A stretch of DNA of 64,000 bases from SG8-38 sp041576815 (GTDB lineage Bacteria; Myxococcota_A; Polyangia; Polyangiales; Houyiibacteriaceae). The position numbers were made by a program, and so were the translations under genes. Where the stretch lies: NCBI GenBank assembly GCA_041576815.1, contig JBFGKE010000013.1, positions 1 through 64,000 of the forward strand. The letters run 5' to 3'. Of this stretch, positions 8,249 through 17,557 are shown piece after piece; positions within the stretch are counted from its first letter, which is position 1; the number at the start of each line of letters is the position of its first letter. The notes under the pieces were generated by a model. That model did no database searches. It was given only the letters and a program-made list of their open reading frames with translations, and was not told where the DNA came from.

Positions 8249-10228
8249 ATGGGCGCGGTCCTGCTGGTGAACCTGGAGCCCGATACCGCCGAGCAGCTCT
8301 TCGCTGTCCAGCCCATGCCCGAAGTGCGCAACCTCGACGATCCGGAGAAGGTGAGGCAGGAGCTCGCCCGCCGGTCTCGCGCTGTCGACCTCCTCGTTCT
8401 GGGCGCGAGCGCGGGCGATCCGGTTCGCCTTGCAGAAGACGTGCGCGGCGTCGACGAAGATCTATCGATCGTGATTCTCGCGAAGCCCGCGGAGCTCGAA
8501 CGCATCGAACGAAAGGTGATGTTTGCGCCCTTCCTGAGTGGAGATGTCACCTGTCAATCACTGTCGGACAACCGCACCGTCCGCCGTGTGCTGGATGAAG
8601 CTCGAGCCAGGACACAGCAGCGGCGCAAGCACCACGATGACGTCGCGGCCACGCTGCTGAAGCTCGAGGCCACCAAGGTCTGGCGGCCCAATCCGACGCA
8701 GTATCTCGATCGGCTTCTCGACCATGCGCCGATCGGCATCGCCGTGCTCGACTACAGCGGGGAGATCCGAGAGTGGAACCGCCGCGCGGAAGCGATCTTC
8801 GATGCTCCAAAGGAAGACATCCTCGAATCGCGATTGACAGACCTGTTTCACGCATCGGATAGAGACGACGTCGAGAATTTCATTGCACGGTCCATGACCA
8901 ACGGCGACGGGCCTTCACCCAAGGTCTTCAGAGCTTACGGTGCCGGCGGGAGCAACATCCGACAGCTCGAAGTGACTGCGGCGGCGGTCTCGAGCGAGTC
9001 GGACGAACCCGGTGCGTTGGTGCTTTTCAAAGACATCACGAGAGAGATGGAACAAAGGGAAGAGCGCGAACGCATCGAGACGCAGATGCAGCGTGCTCAG
9101 AAGCTCGAGAGTCTCGGTGTGCTCGCAGGCGGGATCGCGCACGACTTCAACAACCTGTTGGTGAGCATCGTGGGCAACGCCGACCTCGCGCTACTGCTGG
9201 CCGATAGTGGGTCTCCCATCCAGAAATCGTTGATCAAAATCAAGCTCGCGGGCGGCCGTGCCTCCGAGCTCACGCAGCAGCTCCTCGTGTACTCGGGCAA
9301 GAACGAGGTGCGCACGGAAACGATCGAGATCAACCCACTCGTCTCGGAGCTCCGGAACCTCCTCGAGGTGTCGATCTCGGACTACGTGTCCGTGGACATG
9401 ATGCTGTCCTCCGATTTGCCTGCCGTCCGCGGCGACTTGTCGCAAATCGGCCAGGTGCTGATGAATCTCGTCACCAATGCATCGGAGGCGATTGGCGAGC
9501 AACCCGGTAGGATGACGATCGCGACCGGGACGGTCGAGCTGACCCCGGAGAAGTGCGCCGAGCTGAATACCACGTGGGAGGTCTCCGAGGGTGACTATGT
9601 CTTCATCGACGTATCCGACACCGGCTGCGGGATGAACGAGGCGACGCGCGAGCAGATGCTCGAACCGTTCTTCACCACGAAGTTCACAGGGCGAGGCCTA
9701 GGGTTGGCCGCCGTCGCGGGCATCGTTCGGAGCCATCATGGCGCGCTCGAGGTGCAGTCTGAGCTCGGTGCCGGCACCACTTTTCGGGTGCTGCTTCCCG
9801 CTGCGCCGTGCGCCCGTTCAAACGAAACTCCATCCCGAAGCGCGCGGCCGCTCGACAGCGCGCGCGGCGAGGGCACCATCCTGGCCGTGGACGACGAAGA
9901 CGACGTCCGCGACGTGCTCTCGGACATGCTGGAAACGCTCGGTTTCCAAGTCGAGACGGCGCGCGACGGAATCGAAGCCCTCGAGATCTTCGAGAAGTCG
10001 CCACAGTCGTTTCGCGCGGTCATTCTCGATTTGGCCATGCCGCGGATGGGAGGCGCCGAGACCCTTCGCGCCCTCCGTGCCGTTCGCCCCGACATCCCAG
10101 TGATCGTCTGCACGGGGTACGGGCAGGATCAGAACCTCGAGGGAACCGACCCCACCGCATTCCTTCAAAAGCCATTCAAGCTCTCGAATCTCGTCGAGGA
10201 AATCGAACGAGCAATCGGAGCCGTCTGA
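8249..10228 (+). CDS. Hybrid sensor histidine kinase with pseudo-receiver, PAS and receiver domains
   Basis: A 659-residue cytoplasmic kinase. Residues 1-115 look like a receiver fold without the phospho-acceptor pattern. A PAS domain spans about 150-265 (LLDHAPIGIAVLDYSGEI). The dimerisation box has His298 in GGIAHDFNNLL, the ATPase domain has Asn410 (NLVTNASEAI) and the DTGCGM box, and FTTKFTGRGLGLA is the F/G2 region. A C-terminal receiver carries Asp594 in VILDLAMPRMGG. No membrane segment is seen, so the signal is probably internal. GGAGG overlaps the stop of the preceding flavoprotein gene and sets the ATG at 8249, so the two are coupled. No separate response regulator lies next to it. 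Confidence 0.93.
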   Translation: MGAVLLVNLEPDTAEQLFAVQPMPEVRNLDDPEKVRQELARRSRAVDLLVLGASAGDPVRLAEDVRGVDEDLSIVILAKPAELERIERKVMFAPFLSGDVTCQSLSDNRTVRRVLDEARARTQQRRKHHDDVAATLLKLEATKVWRPNPTQYLDRLLDHAPIGIAVLDYSGEIREWNRRAEAIFDAPKEDILESRLTDLFHASDRDDVENFIARSMTNGDGPSPKVFRAYGAGGSNIRQLEVTAAAVSSESDEPGALVLFKDITREMEQREERERIETQMQRAQKLESLGVLAGGIAHDFNNLLVSIVGNADLALLLADSGSPIQKSLIKIKLAGGRASELTQQLLVYSGKNEVRTETIEINPLVSELRNLLEVSISDYVSVDMMLSSDLPAVRGDLSQIGQVLMNLVTNASEAIGEQPGRMTIATGTVELTPEKCAELNTTWEVSEGDYVFIDVSDTGCGMNEATREQMLEPFFTTKFTGRGLGLAAVAGIVRSHHGALEVQSELGAGTTFRVLLPAAPCARSNETPSRSARPLDSARGEGTILAVDDEDDVRDVLSDMLETLGFQVETARDGIEALEIFEKSPQSFRAVILDLAMPRMGGAETLRALRAVRPDIPVIVCTGYGQDQNLEGTDPTAFLQKPFKLSNLVEEIERAIGAV

Positions 10229-10282
10229 TCGATGGCTACGACATCAGCTTCGACTGCCACTCGGCAAGCGCAGGGAGATGTA

Positions 10283-10357
10283 TGGTGCGGGAGGGCGGGT
10301 TTGAACCGCCGACTTCCACCTTGTCAAGATGGCACTCTACCCCTGAGTTACTCCCGC
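10283..10357 (-). tRNA. tRNA-Val (anticodon GAC)
   Basis: Read on the minus strand, this folds as a full cloverleaf: acceptor GCGGGAG/CTCCCGC, D arm ACTC/GAGT, anticodon stem CCATC/GGTGG with loop TTGACAA (anticodon GAC, valine), and T arm GGCGG-TTCAAAC-CCGCC. The discriminator is A and CCA is encoded. It lies in the 357-bp gap between the hybrid kinase and the M23 peptidase, with a strong promoter about 20 bp upstream. Confidence 0.95.
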
Positions 10358-10378
10358 TGATTGGTGGAACGACGAAGC

Positions 10379-10407
10379 GTATTAACTCTGACCCCAAGGG
10401 GTGTCAA
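10379..10407 (-). promoter_or_regulatory. Sigma-70-type promoter of tRNA-Val
   Basis: On the minus strand a perfect -35 TTGACA (10402-10407) and a -10 TAATAC (10379-10384) are separated by 17 bases. The predicted start is about 15 nt before the tRNA 5' end. The spacer holds CCCCTTGGGG. The GGGGTCAGAGTTAATA run inside it also resembles a dispersed repeat head, noted separately. Confidence 0.65.
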
Positions 10408-10420
10408 CCCCGTAGAGACG

Positions 10421-10505
10421 GCGCTTTGCGCCTGTCCACGGGGCTTTGCCCCTGGCCGCGTGAGTACCACGCTGGTGCCGGTTCTCGGGCTTTGCCCCTG
10501 GCCGC
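10421..10505. repeat. Three short hairpin repeats between tRNA-Val and the M23 peptidase gene
   Basis: Two identical 19-bp copies of GGGCTTTGCCCCTGGCCGC lie at 10441-10459 and 10487-10505. A diverged copy at 10421-10439 has four differences. Each contains a 4-bp stem and TTT loop. In the diverged copy GGGC/GCCC has become GCGC/GCGC, so base pairing is kept. The function is unknown; they may be small REP-like elements or structured leader RNA. Confidence 0.6.
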
Positions 10506-10585
10506 ATGTGTGGCCGGTGGGCTGCGAGGGGTCGCCTTTGCTGTGCTTTGCTTCTTGGTGTGGGCGCTGGTAATTCGAGCGTCCG

Positions 10586-12073
10586 ATGAGCGATCCGTCG
10601 CGTGATGAAAAGCCAGCGGCGCTGCGGCCGCTGCCCTCGGTCAACATGGCGCTGCTTCCGAATGAGCTTCGGGCACGTCGCGCGCGGCGCCTCCTCGTGG
10701 GGACACTGATTGGCGCATTGATGCTGACGGGGCTCCTCGTGTGGATCTCTCGGAGCGTGATCCCGCAGACCTGGGCCTGGATGGAAGACGTCCTAGGCAA
10801 CCAAGACGCCAAGCTCGCCGCCGACCTCGGCTTGGAGGATGGCGTCATGGCCGCCGACGCAGACGGCGGCGTCGAGGACGAGCTCACATCCGCGCAGAAG
10901 CTCGCGCTCGATCGCTCGCGTCCGAACGCGCGCTATGAAACCGCGTTTGGAGGTGTGCCGAGCTTTCGTGGCGCTCTCTTGAACGCCGGGCTCGAGCCCG
11001 ACGAGTGCACCGCGATCGAGCGGGCGCTCGAACACATCGTCGACTTCCACCGCTGCCGCCCCGAGCACAGGCTCATCGTCGAGCGCGACGAGAACGCGGA
11101 GCTGAAGCACTTCGAGTATCACCCGTCCGCCACTGAATTCGTCGAGGTGACGCGCAGTGAGGATGGGGTCTACCGGGCGGAGCAGATTCGCGTAAAGGTC
11201 GAGCGGACACCGATCGCACGGGCTGCTTCCGTAGAAACGTCCATCGGCGACGGACTGGTCGGCCTCGGGCTTCCCGCCGGCCTCGCGACGTTCTTCGTCG
11301 AGGCCTTCGAAGGGCGCATCAACTTCGTCGTGGAAGCGCGCAAGGGTGACGTGTTTCGAATCGTCGTCGACGAGGAGCGCGTCGACGGCGAGCTCCTCCG
11401 CTACGGCCGCGTGCACGCCGTGGAGTACGACGGTCAGCGCACCGGCAAAGTGCAGGCGTTCTACTACGAGCCAGACGGCGGCCGCGGTCAATTCTACGAC
11501 GACAGCGGCCGGGCGATGCAGGGAGGATGGCTTCGGACGCCGCTTCGATACGACCGGCTCTCCTCGCGCTACAATCCTCGACGCTTTCATCCAATCCTGA
11601 AGCGCACGATGCCTCACCTCGGCGTCGACTACGCGGCGGCAACCGGCACGCCGGTGTGGGCGGCCGCCGACGGTCGCGTGACCTTCGCGGGGCGCAAGGG
11701 ACCAAACGGCAATCTGGTGATCATTCGCCACAGTGGCGGCTTTGAAACCGCCTACGCGCACCTTCACCGAATCAAGAGCGGCATCCGCCGCGGTGCGTTC
11801 GTCGAGCAACGCGAGCTGATCGGCTTCGTCGGCTCGACCGGCCGTTCCACGGGACCCCACCTCCACTTCGGTCTCAAGAAGTACTCGCGCTTCATCGATC
11901 CCGTCTCGGAGCTCAATGGCCCGGGGCTCCGCATGGCCGCGCGCGATCTCCCGTCCTTCAAGACGATGGTCGCAGACTGGCAGGCGCAGCTCAGCGGCAT
12001 CGAAGACGCTCCGGCGCTCGTTGCGGGCGCAGACGAGCCCCTCGTCGAGCAGGTCGACGAAATCATGGACTGA
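10586..12073 (+). CDS. M23 family metallopeptidase (LytM-type), membrane-anchored
   Basis: A 495-residue predicted murein endopeptidase with one N-terminal membrane helix (about residues 36-54) and a long periplasmic region. The C-terminal M23 domain has zinc ligands His344 and Asp348 in HLGVDYA, the AHLH stretch at 391-394 and His427 of HLHFGL. All expected ligands are present, so it should be active. The segment between about 115 and 310 resembles the OapA-like/LysM-like region found before M23 domains. The ATG at 10586 follows the tRNA/repeat gap. The GT-C gene begins 28 bp downstream. Its role is probably peptidoglycan remodelling during growth or division. Confidence 0.93.
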   Translation: MSDPSRDEKPAALRPLPSVNMALLPNELRARRARRLLVGTLIGALMLTGLLVWISRSVIPQTWAWMEDVLGNQDAKLAADLGLEDGVMAADADGGVEDELTSAQKLALDRSRPNARYETAFGGVPSFRGALLNAGLEPDECTAIERALEHIVDFHRCRPEHRLIVERDENAELKHFEYHPSATEFVEVTRSEDGVYRAEQIRVKVERTPIARAASVETSIGDGLVGLGLPAGLATFFVEAFEGRINFVVEARKGDVFRIVVDEERVDGELLRYGRVHAVEYDGQRTGKVQAFYYEPDGGRGQFYDDSGRAMQGGWLRTPLRYDRLSSRYNPRRFHPILKRTMPHLGVDYAAATGTPVWAAADGRVTFAGRKGPNGNLVIIRHSGGFETAYAHLHRIKSGIRRGAFVEQRELIGFVGSTGRSTGPHLHFGLKKYSRFIDPVSELNGPGLRMAARDLPSFKTMVADWQAQLSGIEDAPALVAGADEPLVEQVDEIMD

Positions 12074-12101
12074 GCGTGGGGCCGGGAGTAGGCTCCGCGC
12101 G

Positions 12102-14414
12102 GTGTGGGACCGGTCCGCGGCGCTCGAACGGTTGGTAGTCGCCGCCGCCCTGCTGCTGATCGCATGGGGCATCGGATCATTCGGGATTTGGGACCCGTGG
12201 GAGCTCGCGGTCGCCGAGGCGGCACGCACGGAGCCAAGCCCGGCGGACGCCGCCACGCGCGTCGGGCCGTCGACCATCGCCATCCGTGCGGCGTTTGACG
12301 CCATCGGAGCGCGCGAATGGACAGGTCGTCTTCCCGGAGTCCTCGCCGGCTGGCTGACCTGCTTGCTCGCGTTCGTGATGGTGCGGCGGCTCTACGACGC
12401 ATCCGCAGCTGCGATTACCGTCGTCGTGCTGGCCTCCACGCCGGCGTTTCTTCTCAACGCGCGCCTGATGATGGGCGCTTCGATCGAGGTGCTTGCACAG
12501 ACCTGGGTCGGCGTCGCAGCGCTCGTCGTGTTCTTCGGCCGTCGAGAACGCGGACGGCTTCTTTGGGCTCACGTGTTCTTGTTGATCGGAATCCTCTCGA
12601 GCACTTGGGCGAGCGGGGTGCTTCTCGGGCCCCTGCCCCCGATCCTCGCGGTGGCCGCCTGGAGTCTGCTCTCCGGCGACCGTGAAGGGCCACACCCCGT
12701 CGACAGATGGCTGTTCCCGAGCGTAGCAGCCATCCTCGTCGCGGGGGTCGTTCACGCGATACGCCTGGACGACCCCGCGTATAGTGTTTGGGTCGGGGGC
12801 GGCGCGGTCGGCGGCAACCCTCCGACATTCGAAGCGGCTGGAGAGACGATCTTTCACGGATTCGCGCCGTGGAGCGCCGCCCTTCCCATCGCGGCGATAT
12901 GGGCCCTTGCACCGGCGCAACACCGATCGCCGGACACGGAGGCGGCCGCGCGGGTGCTTCTTCTCTGGGCGGCTTTGGCGTTCACCGCGTGGACCATCTT
13001 CGCGTCGCGCTACGGAGCACCACCGTACCTCGCGCTGGTGCCCCTTGCGGCGCTCGTTGCGATTTGGATCGCAGACGCGGCACGCGACGAACGCGCGCGC
13101 TGGCCTTCGACGGTTGGCGTCTTCCTGCTCGCCGGATTGCTGATTCGAGACTATGTCCTCTATCCCGACAGCCCGCTTCGCGCGCTGACTGCGGGCGGCC
13201 TCGAGGTACCGGACGTCTACAATCCATCGATGACCTGGGCACTGCTGTTCACGCTCGTGGCAGTCTTGCTCGGACTCATGCTCGTCAGCCACCCGGGGCT
13301 CGATCGGCCCAACACCTCCGGTTCGTGGCGCTGGGTTCGCGCACGATGGGAGGCCGGCGCAGTGCAACGGGTGTGGCTCCTGCTGATAGCGGCGTTGTTC
13401 GCGGGATGTCTGATCTTTGGTTTGGCGAGTTTCGCAGTCGATCTTCCGCTTGCATCGGTCGCCGTTCGCGCGGGTCATGTTCTGTTTTTCGTGCCCTTCG
13501 TCGTCGCCACGCTGGTCGTCGGGATTCCGTGGTTACGGTGGGCCTACGGAGAGCTCGGCCCGCGTCGGGCTTGGCCGGTCCTCCTGGGCGGGCTTGCGGT
13601 CGGCGCTTTCGTCGTGCTGGGGTTTCAGCCCGCGCTGAGCCGACATTTCTCTCCAAAGCCCGTGTACCAGGCGTACATCGACCTCACGGAAGGGCGGAAC
13701 GAGCCGCTGGCGGCGTACAAGCTCTCGACGGCCGCTGCGCGATACTACACGCAGGCCCCAGTGACACCGATCGACAATCGCGCGGAGCTCGATGCCTTTC
13801 TCGATCAAGGCGGCCAACGGTGGGCCGTGATCGAGGCCCAGCAGCTCCCCACCCTCGACCGCGCGTTTCGACGCAACACCGGAAAGCATCTCTACGTCGC
13901 CGACGCGCGGAGCGCCCGACTATCGTTGCTCGCCGCGAAGCCGATCGAGGGACGCCCCAACCAGAGCTTCCTCGCGACCACGGTGCTCGACCGCGCGCCC
14001 CCGCCCCAGCACCCGGTCGGCGCGAATTTCGAGAACCGCATCGAGCTCGTCGGGTACGACCTCGACCTCCCTGGCGAGGATTCGGTCGGTGCCGGACAAC
14101 GATTCGACATCACCTGGTACTGGCGAGCTCTCGGAGAAGTGCCGGTCGGTCAGCAGGTGTTCGTACACATCGACGGCTTTGGTTTGCGACTCAACGGCGA
14201 TCACGTTCCCGTTCGAGGCCGGTACCCGACCAATCTATGGCTCGAAGGAGACGTGATCGTCGACACGCAGACGCTCACCGTTCCCGCGAACTACCGAAAC
14301 GGGGACTACACGATCTACGTCGGGCTCTTCCGAGGAAACAAGCGCTTGAAAGTCGAGTCCGGGCCGAGTGACGACGCCAATCGAGTCGATGCGGGCGTCC
14401 TACGTGTTCGCTAA
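12102..14414 (+). CDS. GT-C fold membrane glycosyltransferase (family 39/ArnT-like)
   Basis: A 770-residue polytopic membrane protein with about a dozen hydrophobic segments. Near the N-terminus WDPWELAVAEAART matches the acidic first-loop motif of GT39/ArnT-type enzymes, which use polyprenyl-phosphate sugars as donors on the outer face of the membrane. Residues after about 590 form a soluble beta-rich domain ending in YTIYVGLFRGNKRLKVES. No ATG fits; GTG 12102 is the best start because it opens directly into the first hydrophobic helix. Its stop overlaps that of the convergent PilZ gene by 4 bp. The acceptor is unknown. Confidence 0.82.
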   Translation: MWDRSAALERLVVAAALLLIAWGIGSFGIWDPWELAVAEAARTEPSPADAATRVGPSTIAIRAAFDAIGAREWTGRLPGVLAGWLTCLLAFVMVRRLYDASAAAITVVVLASTPAFLLNARLMMGASIEVLAQTWVGVAALVVFFGRRERGRLLWAHVFLLIGILSSTWASGVLLGPLPPILAVAAWSLLSGDREGPHPVDRWLFPSVAAILVAGVVHAIRLDDPAYSVWVGGGAVGGNPPTFEAAGETIFHGFAPWSAALPIAAIWALAPAQHRSPDTEAAARVLLLWAALAFTAWTIFASRYGAPPYLALVPLAALVAIWIADAARDERARWPSTVGVFLLAGLLIRDYVLYPDSPLRALTAGGLEVPDVYNPSMTWALLFTLVAVLLGLMLVSHPGLDRPNTSGSWRWVRARWEAGAVQRVWLLLIAALFAGCLIFGLASFAVDLPLASVAVRAGHVLFFVPFVVATLVVGIPWLRWAYGELGPRRAWPVLLGGLAVGAFVVLGFQPALSRHFSPKPVYQAYIDLTEGRNEPLAAYKLSTAAARYYTQAPVTPIDNRAELDAFLDQGGQRWAVIEAQQLPTLDRAFRRNTGKHLYVADARSARLSLLAAKPIEGRPNQSFLATTVLDRAPPPQHPVGANFENRIELVGYDLDLPGEDSVGAGQRFDITWYWRALGEVPVGQQVFVHIDGFGLRLNGDHVPVRGRYPTNLWLEGDVIVDTQTLTVPANYRNGDYTIYVGLFRGNKRLKVESGPSDDANRVDAGVLRVR

Positions 14415-15043
14415 CCCGAGCGAAGGGCGGCGAAGACCGACGTCGCGAGGTCCAACCCTCCGGCGAACGCGGTTTTGGTCAGCTGCTCGGGCCTCGGCTC
14501 ATCTTTGCCGCCGAGCGCGCGGATGTGTGAAGGTCGATCCGCCGTGTCGTTCGAGGGCGGCGAAGCCCAGCCGACGATCGTCCTCGCGGCGGTGGCAGGC
14601 TCCGGCTCGGTCGCTTCACCATCTGCGACACCAACCGGGACGCCCGTGAGCGTGTGTTGATCCAAGATGAAGGACTCCTGTGCAGGAAGCCCGCGCAGGC
14701 TTCGCGTGAGGCGGCGCCGTTCATCCGCGCGGAGCGCTTCGAATTCGATCCCCATGCCGACGGCGTGTCGATCGCCGGGCCTTCGCTGAAGCTCGACCCG
14801 CTGGACGCGGCCCGCGACGTACAGCGGCTCGTCCCAATCCGGCGGGCAAAACGTGAGGGTCACGTCCGCACCTACCTCGAGCAGCAGCTCGGTTTGAATC
14901 CAAAGCCCGTCCTCACTGAGGTCCGTGACCCGATGATCGACCGCCTCGCCCCAGAGCTCGGAATAGACCGCGCAATCCAGGTCGATCACACGCCGGGCGA
15001 CCCGGCGCGCCTCGGGTTTCGCCCCAAATTGGCGAGCTGCCAT
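14411..15043 (-). CDS. PilZ domain protein (probable cyclic-di-GMP receptor)
   Basis: A 210-residue soluble protein. The N-terminal PilZ domain shows an arginine-rich RxxxR-type start (EARRVARRVIDLDC) and the DLSEDGLWIQ motif, the two elements that bind cyclic-di-GMP, then an RVQRVEL strand. The remaining roughly 90 residues look low in structure. It is the last gene of the argC - metallophosphoesterase - PilZ run, 38 bp after its neighbour. A much longer in-frame reading to 16018 is antisense-like nonsense over the metallophosphoesterase gene, so the ATG at 15043 is used. Target process unknown. Confidence 0.88.
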   Translation of the reverse strand: MAARQFGAKPEARRVARRVIDLDCAVYSELWGEAVDHRVTDLSEDGLWIQTELLLEVGADVTLTFCPPDWDEPLYVAGRVQRVELQRRPGDRHAVGMGIEFEALRADERRRLTRSLRGLPAQESFILDQHTLTGVPVGVADGEATEPEPATAARTIVGWASPPSNDTADRPSHIRALGGKDEPRPEQLTKTAFAGGLDLATSVFAALRSG

Positions 15044-15081
15044 GCTCTTGCTTGTATTCGAGCAGCGCCTCGGGCGGCAAG

Positions 15082-15987
15082 TTACCCGTCGAGGTCGATT
15101 CGGTGGTCCGGCTCGAGGACGTAGCGCGTTTGATCCCAGCGGCCCGGCGTGGCGGTCGCTCGGCCGTCGCCGACCTCGTAGAGCCAAAGTCCTTCGCGGC
15201 CTGCGTGCGTCGTGCTCCCGGCGCAGAAGAGCCCAAGCGACGTCTCTGGAACACGCACCTCGTAGCGCCAGTGAATGTGACCGTGCACGATCACGCCTCG
15301 CTCCGCGGCGGCGCTGATTGACAGAAGGTCGTCGGCGTTCTCGAGGCCGTGGGCAGGGCGATCTGGGCGGCCGCTCGCGAGGCGCGGTGCGTAGTGCGTC
15401 GCGATGACCACGAAGCGATCGCGGACGCGCGCATCGTCGAGAATGAGGGCCAACGCCTGGAGCTGCGCCTCGGGGATTCGCCCGCTCGAATAGTGGAACT
15501 TTGGATTCGCGCGCGCGCTGTTCACACCGATGATCACCAGCCCGTCTGCCGGGAACCAAACCTGAGGCCAGACGCCATCGACGGTGTGCTCGGGCAACTC
15601 GGTCTTCATGAACTCGCCGAAGTGCTCGTCGAACCAACCCGATTCGACGGTGTCTCGAAGGTAGAGATCGTGATTGCCGGGCACCGTGAAGAACCCGAGC
15701 GGGGCATGCGTGAGTGGTTCGACGATTTTTCGTGCATACGCGATTTCCGGCTCGGTGCCGAGCGCGGTGTAGTCGCCGGTACACACCACCAGGTCTGCGC
15801 CCTGCTCCTTCGAGAATGTGGCGAGTGCCTCGACCTTGCGCGGTGCCTCGGCGAACGCGCGGCGACGTCTGAACGCGAGGTTTGCGAGGCCGGCGAGCCG
15901 CTTGTTGATGAAGCTCTTGACCGGCACGCCGGGGAAGCCGTCTTCGAGGTGCAGGTCGCTGACGTGCAGGATCTTGGTCACGGCCAC
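15082..15987 (-). CDS. Metallophosphoesterase (calcineurin-like)
   Basis: A 301-residue binuclear metal hydrolase. The family motifs occur in order: SDLHLEDG, CTGDYTALG, VPGNHDLYLRD, VVIATHYAPR and VHGHIHWRYE. It resembles the 3',5'-cyclic-nucleotide phosphodiesterase/Icc branch, but the substrate cannot be called. It overlaps the end of argC by 10 bp and precedes a PilZ gene, giving a three-gene leftward unit. No signal peptide is seen. Confidence 0.92.
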   Translation of the reverse strand: MAVTKILHVSDLHLEDGFPGVPVKSFINKRLAGLANLAFRRRRAFAEAPRKVEALATFSKEQGADLVVCTGDYTALGTEPEIAYARKIVEPLTHAPLGFFTVPGNHDLYLRDTVESGWFDEHFGEFMKTELPEHTVDGVWPQVWFPADGLVIIGVNSARANPKFHYSSGRIPEAQLQALALILDDARVRDRFVVIATHYAPRLASGRPDRPAHGLENADDLLSISAAAERGVIVHGHIHWRYEVRVPETSLGLFCAGSTTHAGREGLWLYEVGDGRATATPGRWDQTRYVLEPDHRIDLDG

Positions 15988-17030
15988 ATCGCCGGCGCTT
16001 CGAGCCCGGCGCCCTCATCGAAGCCGCACCGAACGTTCAAACACTGGATCGCCTGTCCAGCCGCGCCCTTCACGAGGTTGTCGATCGCGCTCATCGCAAT
16101 GACGGTACCCGTTCGTGCGTCGTCGACATAGCTCACGTGGACGCGGTTCGACCCGCGCACCCAGAGGGTGTCGGGGTGTGCACCGTCGTCGAGCACCTGC
16201 ACCGAAGGAGAGCCCGCGTAGAGCGCACGAGCGGCGCGCGCACAGGCCCCGGCGTCCACGCCCTCCCCGGTCGGCCGGACGTAGCAGGTTGCGAGAATCC
16301 CGCGGGTCATCGGCAGCAGATGAGGAACGAAGGTGATGCGGACCTCCGACCCGGCAAGCCGGGAGAGCTCCTGCTCGATTTCGGGGCCATGACGGTGCGC
16401 GGCCGCTTTGTATGCGCGGACGCCCTCGCCCGCCTCGGGAAAATGCGTCGATGCCGAGAGGCCGCGGCCCGCGCCCGAGACCCCGCTCTTGGCGTCCACC
16501 ACGATTCCGTCAGCCGCGATCAGGCTTTCTTTGACGAGGGGCGCAAGCGCGAGGGTCGCAGCCGTCGGGTAACAGCCGGGCACGGCGATGAGATCCGCGG
16601 TACGGATCGCCTCGCGATGAAGCTCGACCAGCCCGTACACGGCTTCGGGCAGACGCGCGGGTACGGGGTGCTTGCCGTACCACGCTTCATAGACCGACAG
16701 GTCTTCGAACCGGAAGTCTGCAGAAAGATCGAGCACGCGGAGGTCGCAATGTCGCAGCGCGCTGACTGCCTCGGCGCTCGCAGCATGGGGTAACGCACAA
16801 AACGCGACGTCGGCCTCCGCGGCGATGGCCTCCGGATCGAAAGGCTTCACCGCGCCATCGACAATCCCGCGAAGGCTCGGAAGCACGTCGGCAACGGGCT
16901 GCCCCGCGGTGGAATGGCCCACGACGGACACCAGCATGGTCGATGGATGACCGAGCAGTAGACGCACGAGCTCGGCGCCGGTGTAGCCGGTTCCTCCAAC
17001 GACGGTTGCGCGTATTGGGTTCGAGGTCAT
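15978..17030 (-). CDS. argC: N-acetyl-gamma-glutamyl-phosphate reductase
   Basis: A 350-residue enzyme of arginine biosynthesis that reduces N-acetylglutamyl phosphate to the semialdehyde with NADPH. The Rossmann motif VVGGTGYTGAELVRLL is at the N-terminus. The catalytic Cys is in VPGCYPTAATLALAPL, with AKSGVSGAGR and the late His-containing VPHLLPMTRGI typical of the longer (type 1) form. It lies downstream of the rpsI terminator and opens an operon with the metallophosphoesterase and PilZ genes. No other arg gene is adjacent. Confidence 0.97.
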   Translation of the reverse strand: MTSNPIRATVVGGTGYTGAELVRLLLGHPSTMLVSVVGHSTAGQPVADVLPSLRGIVDGAVKPFDPEAIAAEADVAFCALPHAASAEAVSALRHCDLRVLDLSADFRFEDLSVYEAWYGKHPVPARLPEAVYGLVELHREAIRTADLIAVPGCYPTAATLALAPLVKESLIAADGIVVDAKSGVSGAGRGLSASTHFPEAGEGVRAYKAAAHRHGPEIEQELSRLAGSEVRITFVPHLLPMTRGILATCYVRPTGEGVDAGACARAARALYAGSPSVQVLDDGAHPDTLWVRGSNRVHVSYVDDARTGTVIAMSAIDNLVKGAAGQAIQCLNVRCGFDEGAGLEAPAMWP

Positions 17031-17081
17031 GGCCTGTGCTCCATCCTGATACTGACTTGTGCGCTGTCCACGCGATTAAGC

Positions 17082-17111
17082 AAAAAAGCCGCGGCGCCGG
17101 AGCGCCGCGGC
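17082..17111 (-). terminator. Rho-independent terminator of the rplM-rpsI operon
   Basis: On the minus strand a perfect 10-bp GC stem (arms 17102-17111 and 17088-17097, loop 17098-17101) is followed by six T residues (A on the plus strand, 17082-17087). It begins 22 bp after the rpsI stop and separates the ribosomal operon from argC. Confidence 0.93.
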
Positions 17112-17133
17112 CGAAGACTCGTACAGAATGCGC

Positions 17134-17541
17134 TCAGCGCTTGGAGTACTGGAACTTCTTGCGGGCGCCGGGCTGCCCTGGCTTCTTGCGCTCTTTCTTC
17201 CGGGCGTCGCGGGTGAGGTAGCCGGCGCGCTTGAGTGCGGGCTTGTTCGACTCGTCGATTCCGACGAGGGCGCGAGCAATGCCGTGCCGGACGGCCTCGG
17301 CCTGGGAAGACACACCGCCCCCGGCGACGTTCACCTGAACGTCGTACTGCCCTTGCTTGGCGAGCGTTGCGAACGGCTGCATGGCGATGATGCGCAAGAT
17401 CTCGCGGGGGAAATAGTTCTCGAACGTGCGTCCGTTGACCGTGACGGTGCCCGCGCCCGGGCTGAGGAACACGCGCGCGATCGCGTTCTTCCGCTTGCCC
17501 GTGCCGTAGTAGCGTCCGTCGATGACTTTGGAGTGTGTCAT
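17134..17541 (-). CDS. rpsI: 30S ribosomal protein S9
   Basis: A 135-residue protein with the S9 core YYGTGKRKNAIARVFL, the VNVAGGGVSSQAEAVRHGIA stretch and the basic tail ending KKFQYSKR, which reaches the ribosomal P-site. It follows rplM by 16 bp in the conserved rplM-rpsI pair and ends at a clear intrinsic terminator. Start ATG 17541. Confidence 0.98.
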   Translation of the reverse strand: MTHSKVIDGRYYGTGKRKNAIARVFLSPGAGTVTVNGRTFENYFPREILRIIAMQPFATLAKQGQYDVQVNVAGGGVSSQAEAVRHGIARALVGIDESNKPALKRAGYLTRDARKKERKKPGQPGARKKFQYSKR

Positions 17542-17557
17542 GTTTGAATTCTCGTGT

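Noticed and set aside
12177..13478. A 433-codon leftward open frame
   Set aside because: Antisense to the GT-C membrane protein; no hydrophobic or domain pattern.
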